Origin: Acinetobacter sp. NIPH 2699
GTDB taxonomy: Bacteria > Pseudomonadota > Gammaproteobacteria > Pseudomonadales > Moraxellaceae
Length of the DNA stretch: 64,000 nucleotides
NCBI RefSeq assembly: GCF_022549355.1
Contig: NZ_JAKZGL010000002.1
Span: 124,001-188,000 of the forward strand
Direction: 5' to 3'
The position numbers and the translations under genes are program-made. Positions within the stretch are counted from its first letter, which is position 1. Each line of letters starts with the position of its first letter. A model generated the notes under the pieces. It ran no database searches. It had not been told where the DNA came from and saw only the letters and a list, made by a program, of their open reading frames with translations. This document shows positions 1 to 10,464 of this stretch, piece after piece.

Positions 1-70
1 TAAAGTCAGATAGATTATTGATTAGAATGAAATCAAGGACATAAAAAATATAATTAAGCTTGGAGGCAAT

Positions 71-820
71 ATGCGCCGTTTTCTATTATTTGTTGCTGTG
101 ATAGTCATTTGTATCGGTTCATTTTTTCTATATCAACATCAGCTACAACAACGCGCAGTAAACAATAAGCAAATGTTTGATGTGGTCATGGCCGAGAAAA
201 TGCGTGAGCTGTACGACCAAGCACAAGATTGGTCAACCCCAGTTCAACTTGATGTACAGGACGATCGCCTGTCGGGTGATTATAAATTAATGTCGGAATT
301 CTTATTAAGCTATTGGACACAAAATGTTGAAGCACGGAATGATTATCTACGAGCACTGAAAGCCGCTCATTGGGATACCTTTTTAAATGTAGAGCGATTA
401 GATCGTGATCGTAAACAGGACTATAAAGAGACGCAGCAGATGCTAAGCGATGTTCGTAAAATCTCGACTGAATATGAGCAAGCACGTCAAAAAATACAAT
501 TAGGCTCGCTGGAACAGGCGAAGAATTTATCTATTCAGCGTGATATGCGTGATTTGTTGCAAGCAAAATTAGAAAGCAACCTGAATGCAGATCAAGGTCA
601 AGATATTTTTGCCATTGAGCAACAGGTGATAGAAAAGGCACAGCTAATGTTTGATCTGTTAAAAAGCCATCAATGGCAAAGAAAAAATAACACGATTCTG
701 TTTTATGAGAATGCCCCAGTGAAAAAATTTAATACACTTTATCAAGATGTTATCAATCTCAACACTAAGATAGACAAAATTAAGAACAATAATGTTGAAG
801 TATTGGAGGAAGAGTTATAG
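71..820 (+). CDS. Hypothetical membrane-anchored coiled-coil protein
   Basis: I do not recognise the family. The 249-residue product begins with a hydrophobic stretch at about residues 3-22 preceded by two arginines, which fits an uncleaved signal anchor in the inner membrane with the rest in the periplasm. The body is charged and helix-prone, with many Gln, Lys and Glu residues and coiled-coil character from about 110 to 200. The start is well supported because a GGAGG ribosome site lies about six bases upstream of the ATG. It is followed on the same strand by an ABC exporter about 100 bases away, so co-transcription is possible. No enzymatic motif is visible and no function is proposed. Confidence 0.7.
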   Translation: MRRFLLFVAVIVICIGSFFLYQHQLQQRAVNNKQMFDVVMAEKMRELYDQAQDWSTPVQLDVQDDRLSGDYKLMSEFLLSYWTQNVEARNDYLRALKAAHWDTFLNVERLDRDRKQDYKETQQMLSDVRKISTEYEQARQKIQLGSLEQAKNLSIQRDMRDLLQAKLESNLNADQGQDIFAIEQQVIEKAQLMFDLLKSHQWQRKNNTILFYENAPVKKFNTLYQDVINLNTKIDKIKNNNVEVLEEEL

Positions 821-924
821 CTATTTTCTTAGATCCAACACTAAAAAAATGGCATCAACTCTGTTGAGCTCATGGCTACAAGTTGAAATGTATCGCAAGC
901 ACCTTGGGAAAGAATTGTATCAAT

Positions 925-2730
925 ATGAATTTATGGCAGCTTTTTAATAGAGTAAAACCCTTTGTCGCACCGTATAAATTACTGGTGATTGTGACATTGA
1001 TTCTGACCTTGATCGGTGCGCTGACAGCTCAGGTCAATGCTTTAACCCTTCAATATGCTGTCGACCAGATCAATCGTTTGGTTGAGTCTGGTGGTGGTTT
1101 GGCTGAAGGGATGCATATTTTAGTGACGATTAGTGTGATTTTACTGAGTAAGGAAGTCCTCAGTACACTGATTCAGTTTGGTCAAAAGTTATTTGGTGAA
1201 CGCCTCAGAATTATGGTTTCCCAAGATGTCGCACAGGCGATTATTGAAAAATTTCTGACTTATCGCCTTGCTTTTTTTACCCAAGATGACAATCAAGCGG
1301 GCAAATTACAAACGAGGATTGACCGAGGAATTGGTTCGATTACTCGTTTGATTCAAATCTTCTTTATCGATATTTTACCACTTTTTAGCAGTGCGATTTT
1401 GGCATTGGCTTTGATGTTCTACGCTAATTTTTGGATTGGACTGGTTGCACTGTGTATCGTGCCGATTTATTTCTGGCTGACATTTAAGCAAGCACAGAAA
1501 CTAGGTGGGGTTAGACGAAATTTACGTGATGGACGTGAACGTAAAAGTCAGGGCATTCTCAGCATTATCAATTCCATCACGGTGATCAAATCATTTAATC
1601 GGGAAAAAGTTGAAGCTGAAAAACAGCTGATTTTACAAAAGCAACTGACCGATAATCAGATGTATACCCGTCAAATCAGCTTTGTTTTTGATGGTTTGAA
1701 AACCTTTACAGAACAAATCGGTATTGTCTTTATTATCATCCTAACTGCTTATTTTGTACTGGTTGGAGATATGAGCATTGGGATGATCATGTTCCATATT
1801 CTCTTATTCAATAATGTCTCTGCTCCTATTCGTTCATTACACCGCATTTATGATGAGGTCAATGATGCCATGATTTATGCGGAAAGCTTTTTCCAGATTC
1901 TTCAAGCCGATAATGAAATAGAAGAATCAGGTCAACAGAAGCCATCAAAGCTCACGGGAAAGTTTGAGTTAAAACAGGTCGATTTTTATTATCCCAATGG
2001 TCATCATGCCCTTAAGAATATCAATATGGTGATTCAACCCAATAAAATCACTGCTTTGGTTGGATTGTCGGGCGCTGGAAAGTCTACGTTAATCAGTTTG
2101 CTGGATAAGTTTTACCTTCCGCAATCCGGGCAGATTCTGATGGATGGGATTGATTTAAATAATATGGATACCCAATATTTGCGTGATCATATTGGTTTGG
2201 TATTGCAGAAAAATCATATTTTCCAAGGCACCATCCAAGACAATATTTGCTATGGAAAAATGGATGCGACTGAAGACGAGATTATCAGAGCAGCGAAAAA
2301 AGCCTCAATTCATGAACAAATTTTGAAATTACCGAAAGGCTATCAATCAGATGCCTTGCTGTTATCGGGTGGTCAGCAACAACGGATCGCAATTGCTCGG
2401 ATGTTCCTGAAGAATCCACCGATTATCTTTTTAGATGAACCGACAGCAAGTTTAGATGCGATTGCCACTGAGCAAATTAAACATAGTCTGGATGAAATCA
2501 AGCAGGGGCGAACGGTGATTATTATTTCTCATAGTCTGTCACAGATCATTGATGCGGATTATACCTATGTGATGCAGGATGGGGCGATTGTTGAGCATGG
2601 TGAACATTATCAGCTCTATCAGCAACAAGGTGTTTATAAAGATATTTTTGATGCGATGGCGAAAAGTCTAAATATCGATAAAATCGCCAAGACTTTTGAC
2701 AATGAAGGTGAAGAAGAGACACATAGTTGA
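925..2730 (+). CDS. ABC exporter, fused permease and ATPase
   Basis: This 601-residue protein has the layout of a half-size ABC exporter: a six-helix transmembrane domain over roughly residues 1-310, then a nucleotide-binding domain. Visible motifs are Walker A GLSGAGKST, signature LSGGQQQR, Walker B IIFLDEPTASLD and the switch histidine in IIISHS. It would work as a dimer in the inner membrane; the substrate cannot be read from the sequence. The frame is open from 883, but the ATG at 925 (MNLWQLFNR) begins where such exporters normally begin, so I chose it. No C39 peptidase-like N-terminal domain, HlyD partner or TolC partner is adjacent, so this is not an obvious type I secretion transporter for the RTX protein further on. 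Confidence 0.9.
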   Translation: MNLWQLFNRVKPFVAPYKLLVIVTLILTLIGALTAQVNALTLQYAVDQINRLVESGGGLAEGMHILVTISVILLSKEVLSTLIQFGQKLFGERLRIMVSQDVAQAIIEKFLTYRLAFFTQDDNQAGKLQTRIDRGIGSITRLIQIFFIDILPLFSSAILALALMFYANFWIGLVALCIVPIYFWLTFKQAQKLGGVRRNLRDGRERKSQGILSIINSITVIKSFNREKVEAEKQLILQKQLTDNQMYTRQISFVFDGLKTFTEQIGIVFIIILTAYFVLVGDMSIGMIMFHILLFNNVSAPIRSLHRIYDEVNDAMIYAESFFQILQADNEIEESGQQKPSKLTGKFELKQVDFYYPNGHHALKNINMVIQPNKITALVGLSGAGKSTLISLLDKFYLPQSGQILMDGIDLNNMDTQYLRDHIGLVLQKNHIFQGTIQDNICYGKMDATEDEIIRAAKKASIHEQILKLPKGYQSDALLLSGGQQQRIAIARMFLKNPPIIFLDEPTASLDAIATEQIKHSLDEIKQGRTVIIISHSLSQIIDADYTYVMQDGAIVEHGEHYQLYQQQGVYKDIFDAMAKSLNIDKIAKTFDNEGEEETHS

Positions 2731-2763
2731 TGGAATAATGATTTTAGAATAAAGGTGTGAATA

Positions 2764-2802
2764 AGGTCTTTGAGACAAATGATTGCTTTGATTCAAAGAC
2801 CT
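2764..2802. terminator. Hairpin between convergent genes
   Basis: The arms AGGTCTTTGA and TCAAAGACCT are perfect 10-base complements separated by a 19-base loop. They sit between the stop of the ABC exporter and the stop of the convergent lipoprotein gene. No long T tract follows on either strand, so this is a weak terminator candidate or an mRNA 3'-end structure. Confidence 0.45.
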
Positions 2803-2813
2803 GTGCTTTAAGC

Positions 2814-3512
2814 TTAATCGAAAATCTTTTCGGCCGCTTGAAACGGTAAACTCACCACGTCAATTGCAACAGCGAAAGGTAGAAGTACCAATTTTTCAAA
2901 AGGATTCAGACTTGATCTTGATTTATAGCTTTCTTGTTGATTGGTATAAATGGTGACTTGATACGGTTTACTTAACGCTTTTAAGGAGCTGAGATTATTT
3001 GCAATAGGGTAGACGACACCAGCAAGTTTAATATCAAAACAGAAGCGTTGCGCTTGCATACGTGTATCACTGGTTGTCGAGCATTCTCGAGCACCATTTT
3101 CAATAAAGAATTCTAAGTCTTTTTTGCTTAAATCCTCTTTAAGTTTTACATAGGAAATGGGTAAAGTGCCTGAAAAATGTCCGTCATTTTTTTCAGAGTA
3201 GAAATTTAAGTCACGTGTAATTTGAATGTTCTTGGGATCAAGCTTGTTGATGATAGTCACAAACTGAGTGCCACCTTGGGTCAAAATATAACTGTTCTTT
3301 TGACCAGCAATGACGATGCTATCTCTTGGTAAATTTGTCGATGCTTGCGCTGGTCGGCCAAAAGCGACCACATTGTCTTCAACTAAAGTGACTTTTGCAG
3401 TGCGAGTGTAGGTTCTATTGTCTTTGGTGATGAGGGTTTTGGTGGCGCAGCCCGTTAGAAGTGTTCCAGTGATTGCGAATGCAATTGTTGTTTTCGCTCG
3501 TATAGATAACAT
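2814..3512 (-). CDS. Predicted lipoprotein, unknown function
   Basis: The 232-residue protein starts with a basic n-region, a hydrophobic core and the lipobox LLTGC, so it should be lipidated at a cysteine near residue 22 and anchored in an envelope membrane. The mature part is a mixed alpha/beta sequence with two further cysteines at about 143 and 158 that could form a disulfide. The segment near the C-terminus (LVLLPFAVAIDVVSLPF) is hydrophobic and resembles the short membrane-associating tail of YceK-like small lipoproteins, but I cannot name a family. A second lipoprotein gene lies upstream on the same strand. Confidence 0.75.
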   Translation of the reverse strand: MLSIRAKTTIAFAITGTLLTGCATKTLITKDNRTYTRTAKVTLVEDNVVAFGRPAQASTNLPRDSIVIAGQKNSYILTQGGTQFVTIINKLDPKNIQITRDLNFYSEKNDGHFSGTLPISYVKLKEDLSKKDLEFFIENGARECSTTSDTRMQAQRFCFDIKLAGVVYPIANNLSSLKALSKPYQVTIYTNQQESYKSRSSLNPFEKLVLLPFAVAIDVVSLPFQAAEKIFD

Positions 3513-3567
3513 TCATTTCTCCTAATGATTTGAATCTTAAAAATATCAATTCATGATAATTTCTAAT

Positions 3568-3723
3568 TTAAATGATTTTTAAGTTCTTAAGTAATATATT
3601 ACGGAAATCAGCATTTGCTTGATCACGACCTTGCTCTTTATAGGATTTTTCAATGTATTGATAAGCTTGCCGTTCAAACATTGGTTTTTCATTTTTTACT
3701 CGATTTAAAATGCTTTTTTGCAT
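3568..3723 (-). CDS. Possible 51-residue small protein
   Basis: An open frame runs from a TTG at 3786, but the better start is the ATG at 3723: on the minus strand GAGGA lies seven bases before it. That gives a 51-residue basic product starting MQKSILNRVKNEKPMF and rich in Lys, Gln and Tyr. The same GAGGA is the 3' arm of a terminator-like hairpin ending the upstream lipoprotein gene, so the ribosome site may be accidental. No family is recognised. The 3' end lies 55 bases before the next lipoprotein start. A real small gene and an artefact of AT-rich spacer are about equally likely. Confidence 0.35.
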   Translation of the reverse strand: MQKSILNRVKNEKPMFERQAYQYIEKSYKEQGRDQANADFRNILLKNLKII

Positions 3724-3757
3724 AAAAAAATCCTCACATTTCGCGAGGACTTTTTTT
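3724..3757 (-). terminator. Terminator after lipoprotein gene 3767-4618
   Basis: Read on the minus strand, TCCTC and GAGGA form a five-base stem with A7 before it and T7 after it. It begins about 10 bases past the stop of the lipoprotein gene. The flanking A and T tracts can extend the stem. The stem is short, so efficiency is uncertain. Confidence 0.6.
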
Positions 3758-3766
3758 CGAAAATTC

Positions 3767-4618
3767 TTATTTGCTGACCACTTCAAATAAAGGATTTAAA
3801 ATTTCTTTTGCTTCGACGGAATGATTTTTCTTAGAGTATGGTTTTCCCATCAGCATACCGCCTTTAGACCACATGACTTCCTTCGCATTTAAATCAACGA
3901 TGTGCACAATGTACTGTTGACCTTCTTGTGGAATGTAGACGGTCGCTAAGCCAGCACCAGCACCAACTGTAGCAAGGCTCACACCTACACTTAAAGCGCC
4001 TGCTGCGAATTTCTTACCAAAAGAAGCATCCGTACCTGTAACTGAGGCGATAAATGCATAATTTGATTGTGTTAAATCTTTGATGACTAGTACATCTTGA
4101 TCACTTAACTCAAGAAGATTACTCACTGGTTTTTTTTCTTTTACATTTTTGAGTGCTAATGCAGCCTGTTTATTGAAGCTTTGATTGAGGTTAAGTAAAG
4201 CTTGTTGCTGTTGCTCGGACAAGCTTTTATTTTCCATATTCATTAATGGGTAATTTGTAATCTCAGCGCGTTTAGTTTCATTATCCAAACGATAGTCATA
4301 TTTTTTCACTTGTGCTTCAGGCATAAAACCACACACAAAAGGCATCAGTTTGTTGTTTACTTTTACACCTTGCTCATTGAGTTGGCTGGATAATAGTTCA
4401 GCAAATTTCTGTGCAGTTAAGCGAGATTGTTCACCTTCAATAAGGCTTGTTCCCAATTCACTTCTAACCAAACATCCATCCGCGATCAAAGCAACATCAG
4501 TTGCTTTCAGTAGGGTTTGTGTTTGATTGAGTTTATTACGATCTTCGGGAGAAATTTTTGTAGTTGCACAGCCAGTAATGGAGAGACTGATGGCAAAGCA
4601 TAATGCTAATTTTTTCAT
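3767..4618 (-). CDS. Predicted lipoprotein, unknown function
   Basis: The 283-residue product has a signal peptide with the lipobox SITGC (cysteine at about residue 17), predicting export and lipidation. The mature region is mostly polar, with a small Gly/Ala-rich segment near residues 200-230 (FAAGALSVGVSLATVGAGAG) that resembles a membrane-inserting or glycine-zipper hairpin. Two cysteines near residues 49 and 96 may pair. I do not recognise a characterised family. It is followed by its own hairpin terminator, so it is probably monocistronic, with its promoter in the 4619-4940 interval. Confidence 0.75.
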   Translation of the reverse strand: MKKLALCFAISLSITGCATTKISPEDRNKLNQTQTLLKATDVALIADGCLVRSELGTSLIEGEQSRLTAQKFAELLSSQLNEQGVKVNNKLMPFVCGFMPEAQVKKYDYRLDNETKRAEITNYPLMNMENKSLSEQQQQALLNLNQSFNKQAALALKNVKEKKPVSNLLELSDQDVLVIKDLTQSNYAFIASVTGTDASFGKKFAAGALSVGVSLATVGAGAGLATVYIPQEGQQYIVHIVDLNAKEVMWSKGGMLMGKPYSKKNHSVEAKEILNPLFEVVSK

Positions 4619-4742
4619 GTGTACTTCGAGTGGTTGAGTGAACTTTTGTAAAATTATGAAGAAATAATGGATTTTAGTAAATAGTTCTCATTTTTATTTT
4701 TAATAAATTGGTTCATCATTTTTCTAAAAGGTATAAATACTC

Positions 4743-4754
4743 CCGATATATCGG
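4743..4754. promoter_or_regulatory. 12-base palindrome in divergent intergenic region
   Basis: CCGATATATCGG is a perfect 12-base palindrome in the AT-rich 322-base gap between the divergent lipoprotein gene and the secreted-protein gene. It is placed where a dimeric regulator could act on either promoter. Nothing else in the interval (4619-4940) stands out; I see no RNA gene and no good open frame. Confidence 0.3.
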
Positions 4755-4940
4755 AGATTTCCATACCGATTAAATCCGTTCGATTATTCAACTCATCTGA
4801 TTTTATGGTCAAAAAATTGATGATATTTACCGTTTATCTGAGCCTTACTGAATCAAGCCTAACTTTATTGTAGCCTATTCATAGAAGCTTTTATTTAACT
4901 CATTATCTTTTTGTATAGTGACTGATTTTTGGAGCGAGCC

Positions 4941-5432
4941 ATGAACTTCCTAAAACGATCAGCGTTTATCGCCGTATTTGCTGCTATTGGTTTGCCAACA
5001 GTTCAAGCCGATGAGGTGGTTACATTACCAACGATTCGTATTATGGCTGAGTCTGAGTTGCGTGAAGAAGTGGGTTTTGTTCCATTTCAAGAAGATGAAA
5101 AAGTACGTGAAGCCCTGCAGCATCAGATCTATAAAGTCCATAGTGATATACAGAATGCTGGGGTAAAGGAGAGTGTAACGACGGTTAATTATCAGCCAAA
5201 AATAGAAGAACCAGATTCGTCGCAACTTTCACCTTTATTAGAGCAGCATATTTTAGCTGTTGCTAAAGGTTTACAATCATCTGATCCGACCAGTGGTCTG
5301 TTTAAAATGTTAGAACCTTTGAATATTAATCTTAATAATATAGAGGGGATTAGTGATGGAACGATTAAAATAAACATGGACGATATTTTGAAATTGCAGC
5401 AGCAAATTCAAGATGGACTAAATAGACGTTAA
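4941..5432 (+). CDS. Small secreted protein, unknown function
   Basis: The start is the ATG at 4941, preceded six bases upstream by GGAG. An in-frame TTG at 4929 has no such site. The 163-residue product has a signal peptide cut near VQADEV, so the mature protein should be periplasmic or exported. The first mature residues, VVTLPTIRIMAESE, resemble the N-terminal segment seen before the plug of many TonB-dependent receptors, but no plug or barrel follows. The rest is short, acidic and helix-prone. A strong bidirectional terminator follows. No function is assigned. Confidence 0.7.
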   Translation: MNFLKRSAFIAVFAAIGLPTVQADEVVTLPTIRIMAESELREEVGFVPFQEDEKVREALQHQIYKVHSDIQNAGVKESVTTVNYQPKIEEPDSSQLSPLLEQHILAVAKGLQSSDPTSGLFKMLEPLNINLNNIEGISDGTIKINMDDILKLQQQIQDGLNRR

Positions 5433-5436
5433 ATAT

Positions 5437-5466
5437 AAAAAAACCCGCCTTAGCGGGTTTTTTTAT
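5437..5466. terminator. Bidirectional terminator
   Basis: AACCCGC and GCGGGTT form a perfect seven-base GC-rich stem around the loop CTTA, with an A tract on one side and a T tract on the other. It serves the secreted-protein gene on the plus strand and fadA on the minus strand. Confidence 0.9.
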
Positions 5467-5479
5467 ATCCTAGTGTCGA

Positions 5480-6652
<1,173 letters not shown>

Positions 6653-6664
6653 TCACGTCGCTCC

Positions 6665-8818
6665 TTAACCGTAGAATTTTGTGTTGTTAGCAGCCATGTC
6701 ACGCAACATCTGTGGCGCTTCATAAGCCTTACCTAAGTGTGCATATTTGTCGCAAAGCGCAACGTATTCAGCAACACCTGTTTGGTCGATGTAACGGCAT
6801 GGACCGCCACGGAATGGAGGGAAACCTACACCCATAATCATTGCCATATCTGCTTCAGCAGCCGTTGCAACGATGTTGTCTTCTAGGCAACGAACAGTTT
6901 CGTTACAGAAAGCAAGCATCATGCGGTCAATGATTTCTTGGTTATCAAACTCGCGTTTTTCACCAGTAACGAAAGGTGCAATGATTTCGTAAGCTGTTGG
7001 ATCAACAGTTTTCGCTTTCTTGCCTTTCTTGTCTAACACGTATTTGTAGAAACCAACGTCATTCTTTTGACCAAGACGTTTTGCTTCGTACATCGCTTCG
7101 ATAGAACCTTTGTAGTCTGGCTTCATACGGTCAGGGAAACCTTCAGCCATGACTTCAGCGCCATGAACACCTGTATCGATACCCACAACGTCGATCAAGT
7201 ATGCAGGACCCATCGGCCAGCCAAACTTCGCCATCACATTGTCAACTTGTTGGAAATCCGCGCCATCTTTTACAAGCAGGTCGAATGCACCAAAGTAAGG
7301 GAACAATACACGGTTGACAAGGAAACCTGGGCAGTCGTTAACAACGATTGGAGTTTTACCCATTTTCTGAGCAAGAACAACAGTGGTTGCAATCGCTTCG
7401 TCAGAGGTCTTCTCGCCACGAATCACTTCGACCAATGGCATCATGTGTACTGGGTTGAAGAAGTGCATACCAACGAAGTTTTCAGGACGTTGTAATGCTT
7501 TCGCTAAACGTGTAATTGAGATTGTAGATGTGTTTGAAGCAATGATCGTGTTTTCACGAACATGTTTCTCAGTTTCAACAAGTACAATTTCTTTTACTTT
7601 TGGATTTTCAGTCACCGCCTCGATCACGATATCCACTTCTTTAAACTCATCGTAGCTCAAAGTTGGACGGATGCGAGCAAGTGTTTCACCCATTTGCGCA
7701 GGTTTCATTTTCTTGCGTTCAACTTGCTTGGTCAGTAAGCCATTCGCTTCTTTCATACCTAATGCAAGTTGTGGGTTACCAATGTCTTTCATGATGATTG
7801 GTGTGCCTTTGCTTGCCGCTTGGTAAGCAATACCACCACCCATGATCCCAGCACCTAATACCGCTGCTTGGTTGACAGGATGCGCACCTTTCTCATATTT
7901 TTTCGCTGTTTTCTTCACAACTTGATCGTTGATGAATAAACCAATCAATGCACCTGCTTGTGGTGTGATTGCAGCTTTGGCAAAACCTTGTGCTTCTGCT
8001 TTTAATGCATCATCACGTGTGAGAGTTGCACCTGCTTGTAATGAATCAAGCAATAATTTTGGAGCAGGGTATTGTGCAGGGTTCGCTTTCGCAAGTACCG
8101 CACCTTTCGCTGTATTGAACGCCATCATTTGTTCAAGTGGGTTCAATTTAATCGCGTCTAATTTTTCTTGACGTTTTGCTTTCCAATCCAAACGACCAGC
8201 AATGGCTTGTTTAACCAAGTCAACAGCAGCTTCTTGGAGTTTGTCAGCAGCAACAACCGCATCTACAGCACCATCTTTAAGTGCAGCAGCAGGTTTTTTC
8301 GGATTCGCCATTGCCATCCATTCAACGGCATTGTCGATACCGATGACACGGCTTAAACGTACGCTACCACCAAAACCAGGGTAGATACCCAATTTGATTT
8401 CTGGTAAGCCGACTTGTGCTTGTTCAGACATGACACGGTAGTCACAGACTAAGCACATTTCGAAACCACCACCTAGCGCCATGCCATTAATAGCAACAAC
8501 TTTAGGGATGTCTAAATCTTCAAAGCTATTGAAGATTTCGTGTACAGGCATAAGCCAATCAACAATTGCTTGTTCACCTGCGGCGAAGTTATCGCCAAAT
8601 TCAGTGATATCTGCACCAACGATAAACGTTGATTTTCCAGAAGTTACAACTAAGCCTTTAATATCGTTATTGGCTTTAACCGCAGCAATCGCTGCTTGGA
8701 AGTCTTCAATGGTTGCACGGTTAAATTTATTAACCGACTCACCTTGTAAGTCAAAGCGGAATTCTGCAATTCCGTCCGCAAGCATTTGGACGGTAATGGC
8801 ATTGCCAGCGTGGATCAT
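6665..8818 (-). CDS. fadB: Fatty acid oxidation complex alpha subunit
   Basis: The multifunctional beta-oxidation subunit has an enoyl-CoA hydratase/isomerase domain over about residues 1-190 ([15 protein letters not shown]) and a 3-hydroxyacyl-CoA dehydrogenase domain from about 310 onward, with the NAD-binding motif [14 protein letters not shown] and the signature [14 protein letters not shown]. The frame stays open to 8968, but the ATG at 8818 ([10 protein letters not shown]) is preceded by GGGAG at good spacing and gives 717 residues, close to the family length. The upstream 50 codons look like untranslated leader. It is transcribed with fadA. No clear FadR- or PsrA-type operator was seen in the 466-base region upstream. 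Confidence 0.97.
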   Translation of the reverse strand: MIHAGNAITVQMLADGIAEFRFDLQGESVNKFNRATIEDFQAAIAAVKANNDIKGLVVTSGKSTFIVGADITEFGDNFAAGEQAIVDWLMPVHEIFNSFEDLDIPKVVAINGMALGGGFEMCLVCDYRVMSEQAQVGLPEIKLGIYPGFGGSVRLSRVIGIDNAVEWMAMANPKKPAAALKDGAVDAVVAADKLQEAAVDLVKQAIAGRLDWKAKRQEKLDAIKLNPLEQMMAFNTAKGAVLAKANPAQYPAPKLLLDSLQAGATLTRDDALKAEAQGFAKAAITPQAGALIGLFINDQVVKKTAKKYEKGAHPVNQAAVLGAGIMGGGIAYQAASKGTPIIMKDIGNPQLALGMKEANGLLTKQVERKKMKPAQMGETLARIRPTLSYDEFKEVDIVIEAVTENPKVKEIVLVETEKHVRENTIIASNTSTISITRLAKALQRPENFVGMHFFNPVHMMPLVEVIRGEKTSDEAIATTVVLAQKMGKTPIVVNDCPGFLVNRVLFPYFGAFDLLVKDGADFQQVDNVMAKFGWPMGPAYLIDVVGIDTGVHGAEVMAEGFPDRMKPDYKGSIEAMYEAKRLGQKNDVGFYKYVLDKKGKKAKTVDPTAYEIIAPFVTGEKREFDNQEIIDRMMLAFCNETVRCLEDNIVATAAEADMAMIMGVGFPPFRGGPCRYIDQTGVAEYVALCDKYAHLGKAYEAPQMLRDMAANNTKFYG

Positions 8819-9284
8819 GCCTGATCTCCCTTGTTGTGGAGGATTCTGAGTGGATGTCATAAAGCATGTGTGCGATGAAGCACACAAAAAAGCTTCGCTA
8901 ATCTTACGATAACTATATCCAAAAAGGACATAACAAGTTGTATCAAGCCGTGACGCAGTGGTCATCAATTTTTTAAGGAATAGATCACTGATCGTTGCTT
9001 AGGTCAGATTTAAATATAAAAAGATCGAAAAATGTACTAAATGGATAAAGACACGTTACTTTATTGGATAATCCAAGTTATAAAAAAGAGTGATGAAATA
9101 ATGCTGTTATCTAGAAAAAAGCCAGTGTGTAGAAAAATGATAAGGAGTGCTGATGTTGTTAATTCTTTTTGAATTAATGATAAAAAAGTACGACTTTTTT
9201 ATGAATTGTTGGACAGAAAGTGTTGTCTGATTCTGTATATTTGGATAAAATTTGTGTTATAAAAATGTTCTAGAAAGTAATATT
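8819..9284. other. Divergent intergenic region, fadB / lipoprotein
   Basis: This AT-rich 466-base interval separates fadB on the minus strand from a lipoprotein gene on the plus strand and must hold both promoters. It contains a small perfect inverted repeat, AAAAAAGT-ACG-ACTTTTTT at 9182-9200, and the promoter noted at 9223-9251. No RNA gene or convincing small gene is visible. Confidence 0.5.
9223..9251 (+). promoter_or_regulatory. Sigma-70-type promoter for lipoprotein gene
   Basis: TTGTCT and TAAAAT are separated by exactly 17 bases, predicting a start site near 9258, about 27 bases before the ATG at 9285. The match is by inspection only. Confidence 0.5.
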
Positions 9285-10298
9285 ATGTTAAAAATTAAAT
9301 TTGTTGTTTTGGCAATGCTTCCATTGATGCTAAGTGCGTGTGGAGGTGGTGGCGATAGTTCAAGTAATAGTAGTTCATCAGGTGGTAATGGAGCGCAGGA
9401 CTCTATTTCCAATGGGACACGTTATTATTTTATGGACTATGAAGTCACAAAGTTTGAAGATACAGATATGGATATCGGTGATACCTTATCTTTTGGTGCA
9501 TTCGAGATTTTTAATAAACAAGTCAAGGACTCTGCATCAAATCAACCATTAAATTCATATTTATTAACAGAGAAAAAGCTTTATTCACCGACTGATATCG
9601 CAACTAAGGTGATGAATGTTCGTTCGATGACAGGTTGGACATATGATGTCATTGGCGATGTCAAAGAAGATTGGAAACTTGAGCGCGTTGATCTCGCAAA
9701 CAAAAATATGTTCGATACAGTATTGCCTAATTACCGAGCTTTGGGCTTTGATGAGTTTACTTTGGGTAATGCTGAGATATTCTTAAATGTTCATGGCAAT
9801 AAGGTATTCCCTTCTGGAAGTGCTTGTTATCGATTGGTATCTAGAAAATCGAATCAAGATACGTTTGCTTTCAATCAAAAAACGATGATTGAACAGAGTT
9901 TTGTAGATTTTAATCTAGAGAATGAATGGTATTTATCTGGTCTCAATGCAAATAACCCATTTGGTTTCACTTATAGAGCGGCCAAAGGAACGTGGCAAGG
10001 CGTACCTTGGACGACCATTTACAGCACAAGTTTAGGCTTTTCAGCTAATGAGAGTGTAGCTGTTCAATATCAAGGTCAAACTTATGAAGCTGATTATACC
10101 AGTAGCATTGAATGGACTGCGAAGAAAGAAATTGAACATTGGGAAACATATCTAAAAAATGTAAGTGAGACGGAACAGATCCGTGCTGCAAAATTAAAGA
10201 TTGCTCAATTGAAGTCTGGTTGTTATGTGTATAACGAAAAAGCTGCAGAAGCACTCTATACTTTACCATCTTTAGATTGGCAGCCTTATAAAAACTAA
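9285..10298 (+). CDS. Predicted lipoprotein, paralogue of 11566-12428
   Basis: The product is 337 residues from the ATG at 9285 (MLKIKFVV); the upstream ATG-like extension in the same frame has no signal-peptide logic. The lipobox LSAC is followed by a Gly/Ser-rich linker, typical of a surface or periplasmic lipoprotein tether. The mature domain is rich in Trp, Tyr and Phe and has two cysteines (near 183 and 318) in contexts FPSGSACYRL and LKSGCYVYNE. The same landmarks (FPSGATCW, an ACDFF near the end) occur in the broken gene at 11566-12428, so the two are diverged paralogues. The function is unknown. Confidence 0.75.
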   Translation: MLKIKFVVLAMLPLMLSACGGGGDSSSNSSSSGGNGAQDSISNGTRYYFMDYEVTKFEDTDMDIGDTLSFGAFEIFNKQVKDSASNQPLNSYLLTEKKLYSPTDIATKVMNVRSMTGWTYDVIGDVKEDWKLERVDLANKNMFDTVLPNYRALGFDEFTLGNAEIFLNVHGNKVFPSGSACYRLVSRKSNQDTFAFNQKTMIEQSFVDFNLENEWYLSGLNANNPFGFTYRAAKGTWQGVPWTTIYSTSLGFSANESVAVQYQGQTYEADYTSSIEWTAKKEIEHWETYLKNVSETEQIRAAKLKIAQLKSGCYVYNEKAAEALYTLPSLDWQPYKN

Positions 10299-10312
10299 AA
10301 CATATTGAGTAT

Positions 10313-10348
10313 ATGGACCTCTCAAAATTAATGTTTTTAGAGGTCCAT
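10313..10348 (+). terminator. Hairpin after lipoprotein gene
   Basis: ATGGACCTCT and AGAGGTCCAT are perfect 10-base complements 15 bases past the stop codon. No T tract follows, so it is either a weak terminator or an mRNA-stabilising stem. Confidence 0.5.
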
Positions 10349-10464
10349 GGTCGTTATATTAACTTGATCTGAATTTTTTTTAATAATTTGATACTATCTT
10401 CTCACTTTTAAAATTTAACATTTCATTGCTGTATTTGAAGTAATACGCAAAAGTGAGTAACTAT

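Noticed and set aside
925-2730. ABC exporter as the RTX type I transporter
   Set aside because: There is no adaptor partner and no C39-like N-terminal domain, and it is about 36 kb from the RTX gene.
7067-7495. 142-residue plus-strand frame within fadB
   Set aside because: It lies wholly opposite a conserved fadB region; it is a shadow frame.
8819-8968. 50-residue N-terminal extension of FadB
   Set aside because: The extension is unlike FadB, and the ATG at 8818 has a good ribosome site and the family start.
9182-9200. Terminator at AAAAAAGT-ACG-ACTTTTTT
   Set aside because: The stem is almost all A-T and no gene ends before it; more likely chance in AT-rich DNA.
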